From: RU20A sp042610495
GTDB taxonomy: Bacteria; Pseudomonadota; Alphaproteobacteria; Rhizobiales; Rhizobiaceae
DNA: 64,000 nucleotides
Assembly (NCBI RefSeq): GCF_042610495.1
Contig: NZ_JBHGAP010000001.1
Span: 1,612,001 to 1,676,000, forward strand
Reading direction: 5' to 3'
Part shown: in pieces, positions 33,637-42,941 of the stretch
Layout: every line of letters begins with the position of its first letter
Numbering within the stretch: position 1 is the stretch's first letter
The notes under the pieces: model-generated
Database searches by the model: none
What the model saw: only the letters and a program-made list of their open reading frames with translations
What the model was told of the DNA's origin: nothing
Made by a program: the position numbers and the translations under genes

Positions 33637-35556
33637 ATGGCACGGTGGTTCGGACGTCTTCTCCTGATGCTGGCGCTCGCCGTGGCCGGCCCGGCCGGCG
33701 CTGCGGAGGTGATCAACGCCTTCCATGCCGTTATCGGCCTTTCAGCCAATGGCGAGGTCTCCGTCACCGAAACCATCACGGTCACGGCCGAGGGCCGCAA
33801 CATCCGCCGCGGCATCTTCCGCGACTTCCCGACCGAAATGCGCGACGCCAACGGCCGGCGCCAGACGGTGGCCTTCGACGTACAGTCCGTGGAGCGGGAC
33901 GGCGCGTCCGAACCCTATGCCCTGGAAACGATCGCAGGCGGTCAGCGCCTGCGGATCGGCAGCGCCGATACGCTGCTCGATCCGGGCGAGCATACCTACC
34001 AGATCACCTACCGCACCGACCGGCAAATTCGCTTTTTTCCCGATTACGACGAGTTCTACTGGAACGTGACGGGCAACAGCTGGGCATTCCCCATCGAGGA
34101 AGCCTCCGCCACCATCACCCTGCCGCAGGATGCGAGGCTCACCGGCACGACGTTTTTCACCGGACCGCAAGGCGCGACGGCCAGAAACGCACGGGTGCTG
34201 CAGGAGGGTAACGAGATCTTCTTCGCGACCACGCGACCGCTCGGAACCGGCGAAGGGCTGACGGTCGCCGTCAAGGTCGACAAGGGTGTTTTCGTACCAC
34301 CAACCGGCACGCAGGAAACGCTGTGGCTGCTGCGCGATTTTCTAAGCGACATCATCGCCTATGTCGGACTTGCGGTGGTGCTGGCCTATTACACCCGCTT
34401 CTGGTGGCTGGTCGGCCGCGATCCGCCGGCCGGCACGGTGGTTCCACGATGGGATGCACCGGAGGGTCTGTCACCTGCGCTGGTCAACTACGTCGACAAC
34501 AAGGGCTTTTCCGGCGGCGGCTGGACAGCGCTTTCGGCGGCCGCCATCAGCCTCGCCGTGGCTGGTTACCTCGTCCTGGAAGACCTCGACACATGCATCA
34601 CGCTCAAGCGGACAGCAAAGCCCGCAGCCGCCGCCCTTCCGTCGGGTGAAGCCGCCTTGCTGAAAGCCGTCGAGCAGGCCGGCGGAACCCTCGTCATCGA
34701 CCGCGCCAACGGAACGGTGGTGAAGAGCCTCGGCGAGGATTTCCGCTCGGCCATCGAGAAGGAACATCGCGGTCGCTACTACCAGAGCAATACCGGCTAT
34801 GTGATCGGCGGCGCAGCGCTCAGCGTCCTCTTCATCGCCGCCATATTCCTGTTCGGCGCGCCCGGCGACGATATCGTCGGCATGCTGTTTGCCGTCTGCT
34901 TTGCCGCCATCTTCTTCGGCACCTTTGTTACCAGTGTCGGCAAGGGCCTGCGCCGCCACGCCTCGCTCGCCTCCCGCATCGGCTCGATCGTCACCCTCGG
35001 TTTCATCGGCTTCGTGGCCGTGAGCATCGGCGGCTCCGTCATTGCAAGCCAGATCGAACTCTTGGCCGATATCAGCGACCTGCCGCTGGTGATCGGCATC
35101 GGCGGCATCCTGTTGGTCAATGTGCTGTTCTTCTTCCTGATGGGCGCGCCGACACCACTCGGCCGCCGCCTGATGGACGGTATCGAGGGACTGCGCCTCT
35201 ACCTGACCGTTGCCGAAAGGGACCGGATGAACATGCAGGGCGCGCCGCAGATGTCGCCGCAGCATTTCGAGACCCTGCTGCCCTACGCCGTCGCCCTGGG
35301 CGTCGAAAAGCCCTGGAGCCGCACCTTCGAAACCTGGCTCGCCACTGCCACTGCCGCCGGCGCAGCCGCCGCCCAGCAGCCCGGCTGGTATGTCGGCGAC
35401 CTTTCCCGCGGCTTCAGCCGCATCGGCTCTTTTTCCTCGTCCATGGCAGGAACCATCGCCTCCACCCTGCCCCAGCCGCAATCCTCCTCGTCGTCAGGCT
35501 TTTCCGGCGGCTCATCCGGCGGCGGCGGTGGTGGCGGCGGTGGCGGGGGATGGTGA
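33637..35556 (+). CDS. DUF2207 membrane protein with Gly-rich tail
   Basis: A 639-aa protein. It has a signal peptide (LLLMLALAVAGPAGAAEV), then a large extracytoplasmic beta domain of about 210 residues with the DUF2207 signature IRRGIFRDFPTE. A membrane segment near 230-255 (DIIAYVGLAVVLAYY), a cytoplasmic stretch and four more hydrophobic segments (about 385-500) follow. The C terminus is a run of Ser and Gly ending in GGGGGGGGGW, as in TPM/DUF2207 proteins. The function is unknown; the pairing with lemA across bacteria suggests envelope work. AGGAGGAA precedes ATG 33637. Confidence 0.92.
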   Translation: MARWFGRLLLMLALAVAGPAGAAEVINAFHAVIGLSANGEVSVTETITVTAEGRNIRRGIFRDFPTEMRDANGRRQTVAFDVQSVERDGASEPYALETIAGGQRLRIGSADTLLDPGEHTYQITYRTDRQIRFFPDYDEFYWNVTGNSWAFPIEEASATITLPQDARLTGTTFFTGPQGATARNARVLQEGNEIFFATTRPLGTGEGLTVAVKVDKGVFVPPTGTQETLWLLRDFLSDIIAYVGLAVVLAYYTRFWWLVGRDPPAGTVVPRWDAPEGLSPALVNYVDNKGFSGGGWTALSAAAISLAVAGYLVLEDLDTCITLKRTAKPAAAALPSGEAALLKAVEQAGGTLVIDRANGTVVKSLGEDFRSAIEKEHRGRYYQSNTGYVIGGAALSVLFIAAIFLFGAPGDDIVGMLFAVCFAAIFFGTFVTSVGKGLRRHASLASRIGSIVTLGFIGFVAVSIGGSVIASQIELLADISDLPLVIGIGGILLVNVLFFFLMGAPTPLGRRLMDGIEGLRLYLTVAERDRMNMQGAPQMSPQHFETLLPYAVALGVEKPWSRTFETWLATATAAGAAAAQQPGWYVGDLSRGFSRIGSFSSSMAGTIASTLPQPQSSSSSGFSGGSSGGGGGGGGGGGW

Positions 35557-35655
35557 GGAAGACGATGCGTTGAGGCGTTGGCACCCTATAATTGCATAAA
35601 GTTGTATTGATAATTTATGGTTGTAAATCCATGAGGATCTTTCTAGAGATCTCTC

Positions 35656-35988
35656 ATGAGCACTCAGCACCACGATTGGTTCGATCTGACGGAGGCCATG
35701 CGGTCTTTCCTGTCAGGTATCCATGAGCGCTCCGGCCATCCGGTTTCCGCCAGGTGGGGCCACTATAGCCTGCACACCACACTCATCGACCCGGCAACCG
35801 CCTCCCTTATTCAGGAGGGCATCCAACGTGGCCTTCTGGAAACAGCGGAGGCCTTTGACGGGCTGTCCGATCGCCTGGAGATTCGCCTGACCGAGAGTGG
35901 ACGGCGCAGCATCGGCGTTCACCGGCATCTCGGAGTCCTCGATCGACTGGAAGCCATGTTCAAGGCAATCGCGCGTCGGCCCGGCTGA
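35656..35988 (+). CDS. Hypothetical orphan protein with winged-helix-like segment
   Basis: A 110-aa protein I do not recognise. The segment ATASLIQEGIQRGLLETA followed by RLEIRLTESGRRSIGVHRHL has the helix-beta-'LTxxG' pattern of winged-helix proteins, similar to the orphan at 2212. It is preceded by an unusually AT-rich 70 bp (35586-35655) containing TATAAT, a stretch unlike the rest of the window. A perfect inverted repeat (AGATCTCT around a weak Shine-Dalgarno, near 35643-35655) lies directly before the ATG. No partner gene is adjacent. Moderate confidence that it is translated. Confidence 0.62.
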   Translation: MSTQHHDWFDLTEAMRSFLSGIHERSGHPVSARWGHYSLHTTLIDPATASLIQEGIQRGLLETAEAFDGLSDRLEIRLTESGRRSIGVHRHLGVLDRLEAMFKAIARRPG

Positions 35989-36311
35989 CAGGTGATCCGA
36001 CCGGCGTGACACGGCGATCGGCAAGACATGGCTGGCATGCCGCCTATCCCGGCGAGACAGCCGACCTCAAGCTTTCGCCGCAACCAACGGAGCCCTGCCG
36101 GGAACATGCCGGTCTGCCACGACACGTGCGGACGCCGTGCGGCCGCGTCGAAATCTCGCTTCCGACGCGCGCCGTCTCGCCCGTCCGCCACACCATTTTT
36201 GCGGTTGTGCAGCGGCGCAAAAGTTTGTTAGCAGAGCGCAGCGAAATCCATCCATGACGGCAGTCGATGCCGGCCCTTTCGCCGTGGCGCGGGGGTCAAG
36301 GAAATGCTCTG
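35989..36311. other. Intergenic region before glyS
   Basis: These 323 bp hold only short out-of-frame ORFs on both strands. A moderately AT-rich patch (ccatttttgcggttgtgcag, about 36193-36212, then gcgcaaaagtttgttagcag) is the likely promoter zone for glyS. I could not assign a consensus -35/-10 pair with proper spacing. Confidence 0.5.
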
Positions 36312-38438
36312 ATGCCCGATCTCCTGCTTGAACTCCGCTCCGAGGAAATCCCGGCCCGCCTGCAGCGCAAGGCCGCCGGCGACCTGAAGAAGCTGGTGAC
36401 CGACCAGTTGGTCGAGGCAGGTCTGACCTACGAGGGCGCGCGGGAATACTGGACGCCGCGCCGCCTGACGCTCGACATTCGCGGGCTGACGGCCCGTTCC
36501 GCCGACCAGCGCGAGGAACGCAAGGGCCCGCGCACCGACGCCAATGAAAAGGCGATCGAAGGCTTCCTGCGCGGCGCGGGGCTTGCCTCCATCGCGGAAG
36601 CGCATGTCCACAGCGATCCCAAGAAGGGCGATTTCTACGTCGCCCATATCGTCAAGCCCGGCCGGCCGACGGAAGAGATCGTCGCCGAGATCATGCCGAA
36701 GATCATCCGCGATTTTCCCTGGCCGAAGCCGATGCGCTCGGGTGCGGCCTCGGCAAGGCCCGGCGCGCTGCGCTGGGTGCGCCCGCTGCAATCCATCGTC
36801 TGCACCTTCGGGCCGGAGCATGACGAGACGCAGGTGATCCCCTTCGAGGTGGATGGCATCGTGGCCGGGAACGTCACCTACGGCCACCGCTTCCACGCGC
36901 CGGCCGAAATCACCGTGCGCCGCTTTGCCGATTATGTCGAAAAGCTGGAAAAGGCCTTTGTCGTGCTCGATGCCGAGCGCCGCAAGGAGATCATCGCGGC
37001 CGATGCCCGCAACCTCGCCTTCGCCAACGGGCTCGATCTGGTGGAGGACGAAGGTCTGCTGGAGGAAGTCGCAGGCCTCGTGGAATGGCCGCAGGTGCTG
37101 ATGGGCGCATTCGAGGAGGAATATCTCGAAATCCCCGCCGAGATCATCCGCCTCACCATCAAGACCAACCAGAAATGCTTCGTGACGCGCCCGCAAGGCG
37201 CCGACGAGAGCGTGCTGTCCAACCGCTTCATTCTCGTCGCCAATATCGTGGCGAAGGATGGCGGCCATGAGATCGTGCATGGCAATGGCAAGGTCGTGCG
37301 CGCCCGCCTTTCCGACGCCCGCCACTTCTGGACCCGCGACCAGAACGACCTGCCGGACCTCGACACGCTGAAGGCCTCGGCCGCAAAATTCGACCTCGAC
37401 CTCGCCAAGCCGCTCGACCAACGCATGGCCAAGCTCGATGCGCTGAACGTGACCTTCCACGCCAAGCTCGGCACGCAGGGCGAACGCGTCAGCCGCATCC
37501 GCGCGCTCGCCGCAACGCTTGCGGATTTTACCAGTGCCGACAAGGCGCTGGTGGACCGCGCGGTGGTTCTGGCGAAAGCCGACCTGCGCACCGAAGCCGT
37601 CGGCGAATTCCCGGAGCTTCAGGGCATCATGGGCCGCAAATATGCGGTGCTGCAGGGCGAGGACCCGGCCGTCGCAGCTGCCATCGAAGACCACTGGAAG
37701 CCGCAGGGCCCCTCCGACCGCCTGCCCGAAAACGCCGTCGGCCTGACGGTAGCGCTCGCCGACAAGCTGGATACGCTGACGGGTTTCTGGGCCATCGATG
37801 AAAAGCCGACGGGGTCCAAGGACCCGTACGCGCTACGGCGCGCGGCGCTGGGTGTCATCAGGATCATGCTGGAAAGAAAAGTGCGGCTCGCGCTCTCATC
37901 GGTAGCTTCAGACCCCGACCTCCTCTCCTTCTTCCACGACCGCCTGAAGGTCTATCTGCGTGATCTCGCCGCGCGTCACGACCTCATCGACGCCGTGCTC
38001 GCCGTCGGCAGCGGCAATGACGACCTCCTGATGGTCGCGCGCCGCGTCGAGGCGCTGACGGCCTTCATCACGTCGGAAGAAGGGCTGAACCTTCTGGCCG
38101 GCACCAAGCGGGCCACGCAGCTTCTGGCGGCAGAGGAGAAGAAGGGCACGACGATCGGCACCACGGTCGATGCGAGCCTTCTGGCGCTCCCGCCCGAACA
38201 GGCCCTCTACGTCGCCACCACGCAGGCCGCGGCTTCCGCCGCGGATGCCGTGTCGCGCGAGGATTTCCGCTCCGCCATGGAAGCGCTCGCAGCCCTTCGC
38301 GCACCTATCGACGCCTTTTTCGCCGACGTGCTCGTCAACGACGAAAACCCCGCCATCCGCGCCAATCGCCTCGCGCTGCTGGCCCGCATCCGCGAGGCGA
38401 CGGGCACCGTGGCGGATTTCTCGAAGATCGCCGGGTGA
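36312..38438 (+). CDS. glyS: Glycyl-tRNA synthetase beta subunit
   Basis: tRNA-binding subunit of the alpha2beta2 glycyl-tRNA synthetase (708 aa, typical length). It begins MPDLLLELRSEEIPARLQRK; SGAASARPGALRWVRPLQSI, IRLTIKTNQKCFVTR, RLSDARHFWTRDQ and KADLRTEAVGEFPELQGIMG are conserved HD-like core segments. A C-terminal anticodon-binding-like domain follows (VEALTAFITSEEGLNLLAGT). ATG 36312 was chosen over 36267 because AAGGAAA precedes it and residues match the family start. It is encoded 5.7 kb from glyQ. Confidence 0.97.
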   Translation: MPDLLLELRSEEIPARLQRKAAGDLKKLVTDQLVEAGLTYEGAREYWTPRRLTLDIRGLTARSADQREERKGPRTDANEKAIEGFLRGAGLASIAEAHVHSDPKKGDFYVAHIVKPGRPTEEIVAEIMPKIIRDFPWPKPMRSGAASARPGALRWVRPLQSIVCTFGPEHDETQVIPFEVDGIVAGNVTYGHRFHAPAEITVRRFADYVEKLEKAFVVLDAERRKEIIAADARNLAFANGLDLVEDEGLLEEVAGLVEWPQVLMGAFEEEYLEIPAEIIRLTIKTNQKCFVTRPQGADESVLSNRFILVANIVAKDGGHEIVHGNGKVVRARLSDARHFWTRDQNDLPDLDTLKASAAKFDLDLAKPLDQRMAKLDALNVTFHAKLGTQGERVSRIRALAATLADFTSADKALVDRAVVLAKADLRTEAVGEFPELQGIMGRKYAVLQGEDPAVAAAIEDHWKPQGPSDRLPENAVGLTVALADKLDTLTGFWAIDEKPTGSKDPYALRRAALGVIRIMLERKVRLALSSVASDPDLLSFFHDRLKVYLRDLAARHDLIDAVLAVGSGNDDLLMVARRVEALTAFITSEEGLNLLAGTKRATQLLAAEEKKGTTIGTTVDASLLALPPEQALYVATTQAAASAADAVSREDFRSAMEALAALRAPIDAFFADVLVNDENPAIRANRLALLARIREATGTVADFSKIAG

Positions 38439-38464
38439 CCGAGCCGGCCGGGCGGGAGAGCGCA

Positions 38465-38956
38465 ATGGACCGCATTCTCGTCAGCGCCTGCCTGATGGGT
38501 GAACAGGTCCGCTACGACGGAAAGGCGAAACCCCTCGCCCACCCGCTCCTCGACCGCTGGCGGCAGGAAGGTCGTCTCGTCTCTCTCTGCCCGGAAATGG
38601 CCGCCGGCCTGCCCGTGCCGCGTCCACCGGCCGAGATCGCGGGTTCCGGGGGCGGGGCCTCGGTTCTGGACGGCAGGGCAACCCTGGTCGAAAACACCGG
38701 CCGCGACGTCACCGCCGCCTTCCTGCTCGCTGCCGAACGGGCGCTGGCCGTGGCGCGGCAGAATGACTGCCGCTTCGCGCTGCTGATCGACGGCAGCCCC
38801 TCCTGCGGCTCAGGCGAGATTTATGACGGACGTTTCGCCGGGGTAAAGGTCGCCGGTCAGGGCGTCGTGGCAGCACGACTGATGCGTGCCGGCATCGCGG
38901 TCTTCAGCCACCGCGATATAGAGGCTCTGGCGGCGCGGCTCGACGCCCAGCCTTGA
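38465..38956 (+). CDS. DUF523 family protein
   Basis: A 163-aa protein of unknown biochemical role. The family signature is present: VSACLMGEQVRYDGK at the N terminus, SLCPEMAAGLPVPRPPAE, and LLIDGSPSCGSGEIYDG with the paired serine and cysteine. The three cysteines (in ACL, LCPE and SCGS) are positioned like a metal or cluster site, which is an inference. ATG 38465 has CGGGAGAG upstream; an in-frame GTG at 38435 overlaps the glyS stop. It probably shares the glyS transcript. Confidence 0.88.
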   Translation: MDRILVSACLMGEQVRYDGKAKPLAHPLLDRWRQEGRLVSLCPEMAAGLPVPRPPAEIAGSGGGASVLDGRATLVENTGRDVTAAFLLAAERALAVARQNDCRFALLIDGSPSCGSGEIYDGRFAGVKVAGQGVVAARLMRAGIAVFSHRDIEALAARLDAQP

Positions 38957-38978
38957 GGCCTGAGCGCCGGAGAGCAGA

Positions 38979-39647
38979 TCAGCCCCCCACCGCCGCGCTC
39001 ACCAGCGCCTTGGCATCCTCGCTGTCCCAGGCCGCCGGGCCGTTCATCGCGCCGATGAGGCAGCCCTTGCCGTCGATCAGCATCGTCGCCGGCAGGCCGA
39101 AGGCGAGGCCTTCCTTTTTCAGCACGTTGAAAACGCCCATGCTGGCATCGCGGTAAAGGCCGAGCGCATCGACGCCGGTCTCCGTCAGGAAGGTCTTCGG
39201 CTTCTCGTCGTCGCCGATGTCGATGTTGATGGCAAGCACCTGGAACCGGTCGGAGCCCTTGGCCTTTTCAAGCCCGTTCAGCGCCGGCATTTCTTCGCGG
39301 CAAGGCACGCACCAGGTGGCCCAGAGGTTGACGAGCAGCGTCTTGCCGGAGAAGTCGGCGAGCGTCATGTCCTTGCCGGTGGCATCCTTGAAGGTCATGG
39401 GCGGCAGGCTGCGCGGCGTATCGACGGCATTCATGGCCGCCACCTGCCCTTTCAGGAACGGCTTGATGGCCGCGATCGTGCCGCTCGCGGCCGCGCAATC
39501 GCCCTGAACGGCGGCCGTTTGCGTGGCGCCACCATTGCCAGCACCCGTTTCCCTGACGTATACGGCAGCCGCACCGGCCACGATGCCCGCAAGGGCGGCG
39601 AGCGCGAGATAGCGTCTGGGCGGCAGCGTCGATTTTCTGTCGTTCAA
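38979..39647 (-). CDS. TlpA-type thiol:disulfide interchange protein
   Basis: A membrane-anchored thioredoxin-like reductase facing the periplasm (222 aa), of the TlpA/CycY type used in cytochrome c or cytochrome oxidase maturation. An N-terminal hydrophobic anchor (YLALAALAGIVAGAAAVYV) is followed by the thioredoxin fold with the active site WATWCVPC and the cis-Pro loop GLPATMLID. The start is a TTG at 39647 with GGAG 9 nt upstream; a longer frame runs through argH antisense and is rejected. It is divergent from argH by 60 bp. Confidence 0.88.
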   Translation of the reverse strand: MNDRKSTLPPRRYLALAALAGIVAGAAAVYVRETGAGNGGATQTAAVQGDCAAASGTIAAIKPFLKGQVAAMNAVDTPRSLPPMTFKDATGKDMTLADFSGKTLLVNLWATWCVPCREEMPALNGLEKAKGSDRFQVLAINIDIGDDEKPKTFLTETGVDALGLYRDASMGVFNVLKKEGLAFGLPATMLIDGKGCLIGAMNGPAAWDSEDAKALVSAAVGG

Positions 39648-39707
39648 GTCCTGTGTCTCCAAGGCGGAACCGGGGTCGCGGACGGCACTTTTGAGGGCGG
39701 GTTTCCC

Positions 39708-41111
<1,404 letters not shown>

Positions 41112-41219
41112 GCGCTCCGCCCAAAGCCGGAAACAGGCCCTCTACAAGCGGCGCCAAACCGGCTATGAGAAACGTCAACTGGCTTCCCGCGCGGGAGCAT
41201 CCGGAAGGACGACGGACAC

Positions 41220-41411
41220 ATGAAAGCACTGAAGATCGGGCGTCTCGCGCTCCTCGCCGCGGCACTCGCCGTTGCCGTGAGCGGTTGCGGCCGCAAGGGC
41301 GACCTCGACCCGCCCGGCACACCGGCTGACCAGATCAACCGGAATGCATCCAAGGACGAGAAAAAGACGGCGCCAGAAGATCGCCCCTTCCTGCTCGATC
41401 CGCTCCTCTAG
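41220..41411 (+). CDS. lptM: LptM-type small lipoprotein
   Basis: A 63-aa outer-membrane lipoprotein. The signal peptide LALLAAALAVAVSGC places the lipid-bearing Cys in the lipobox VSGC at about residue 23. CGRKGDLDPPGTP immediately after it is the LptM (YifL) signature. In E. coli, LptM assists LptD oxidative maturation. GGAAGGAC lies 8 nt before ATG 41220. The argH-lptM-lysA order matches E. coli-like yifL-dapF neighbourhoods in being next to diaminopimelate genes. Confidence 0.93.
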   Translation: MKALKIGRLALLAAALAVAVSGCGRKGDLDPPGTPADQINRNASKDEKKTAPEDRPFLLDPLL

Positions 41412-41481
41412 ATTTTTGCGCCAGATCCGGGCCGCGCCACCGCGCCCCGCTCCGGCAAGGCCCTGAACGAGACCTGATCCC

Positions 41482-42750
41482 GTGAACCACTTCGACTATC
41501 GCGATGGCATCCTCCATGCCGAGAATGTGGCCGTTTCCGACATTGCCCGGGCCGTCGGCACGCCCTTCTACTGCTATTCGACGGCAACGCTCGAGCGCCA
41601 CTACACGGTGTTCGCAAAAGCCTTCGCCGATGTCGATGCCCTCGTCTGCTATGCGATGAAGGCCAACTCCAACCAGGCCGTGCTGAAGACGCTGGCCGCC
41701 CTTGGCGCTGGCGTCGATGTCGTCTCCGAAGGCGAGCTGCGCCGCGCCGTTGCCGCCGGCGTACCCGCCAACCGCATCATGTTCTCCGGCGTCGGCAAGA
41801 CGGTGCGCGAGCTGGACTACGCGCTGGAAGTCGGCATCTACTGCTTCAACGTCGAGAGCGAGCCGGAGCTGGAAGTGCTGAACGCGCGCGCCGTGCGCCT
41901 CGGCAAGCGCGCGCCGGTCTCCTTCCGCATCAATCCCGATGTCGATGCCCGCACCCATGCCAAGATCTCGACGGGCAAGAAGGAAAACAAGTTCGGTATT
42001 TCCTACGATCGCGCCCGCCACGTCTATGCCCATGCCGCCACCCTTCCGGGCATCGAGGTCACCGGCATCGACATGCATATCGGCAGCCAGATCACCGAGC
42101 TGCAGCCCTTCGACCATGCCTTCCGCCTGCTGCGCGAGCTGGTGGACCTGCTGCGCGCCGATGGCCACACGATCGAGCATGTCGATATCGGCGGGGGCCT
42201 CGGCATCCCCTACAGGGACGACAACAATCCGCCGCCGCTGCCCGACGCCTATGCCGACATCGTCAAGAACCAGCTGGCCGGCCTCAACTGCCGCATCGTC
42301 ACAGAGCCCGGCCGCCTGATCGTCGGCAATGCCGGCATTCTCGTCACCGAAGTCATCTATGTGAAGGACGGCGGCGACAAGACCTTCATCATCGTCGATG
42401 CCGCCATGAACGACCTCATCCGCCCGACGCTCTACGAAGCCTGGCACGAGGTGCGTCCGGTGAAGATCTCCGCCGCCAATGCGCCGCGCATCCGCGCCGA
42501 TGTCGTCGGCCCCGTCTGCGAGACCGGCGACTATCTGGCGCTCGACCGCGAAATGGCGACGCCGCGCCCTGGCGATCTGATGGCGATCAGCTCGGCCGGT
42601 GCCTATGGCGCCGTGCAGGCCGGCACCTATAACAGCCGCCTGCTGGTGCCCGAAGTGCTCGTCAAGGGCGATCGTTTCCACGTGATTCGCCCGCGCCTCA
42701 CCTACGACGACCTGATCGGCCTCGACAGCGTGCCGGACTGGCTCGCCTGA
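41482..42750 (+). CDS. lysA: Diaminopimelate decarboxylase
   Basis: Final step of lysine synthesis: PLP-dependent decarboxylation of meso-diaminopimelate (422 aa). The PLP lysine lies in CYAMKANSNQAVL, and the phosphate-binding glycine loop is HVDIGGGLGIPY. GIDMHIGSQITEL and VGPVCETGDYLALDR carry the catalytic Cys and dimer contacts. The start is ATG-like position 41482 (GTG) behind GAGACC. It follows lptM and precedes the TIGR02302 gene on the same strand. Confidence 0.97.
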   Translation: MNHFDYRDGILHAENVAVSDIARAVGTPFYCYSTATLERHYTVFAKAFADVDALVCYAMKANSNQAVLKTLAALGAGVDVVSEGELRRAVAAGVPANRIMFSGVGKTVRELDYALEVGIYCFNVESEPELEVLNARAVRLGKRAPVSFRINPDVDARTHAKISTGKKENKFGISYDRARHVYAHAATLPGIEVTGIDMHIGSQITELQPFDHAFRLLRELVDLLRADGHTIEHVDIGGGLGIPYRDDNNPPPLPDAYADIVKNQLAGLNCRIVTEPGRLIVGNAGILVTEVIYVKDGGDKTFIIVDAAMNDLIRPTLYEAWHEVRPVKISAANAPRIRADVVGPVCETGDYLALDREMATPRPGDLMAISSAGAYGAVQAGTYNSRLLVPEVLVKGDRFHVIRPRLTYDDLIGLDSVPDWLA

Positions 42751-42941
42751 CCACGGCAGCCTCAGTGGCCTGGACGACATACCCACGGGCGCCCGCAAAA
42801 ACGGTGGGCCGTGTGGTCTTCCCGTTCACGTTTGCGTTCGCGCCCTCGTCTTCGCCACAAAGACTGTTATCCTCGATGCAATGAAGGGCACGCGTCGCCG
42901 GACGATGGCGGCGCTGGCCCGGACCGACGAGGAACCGACGG

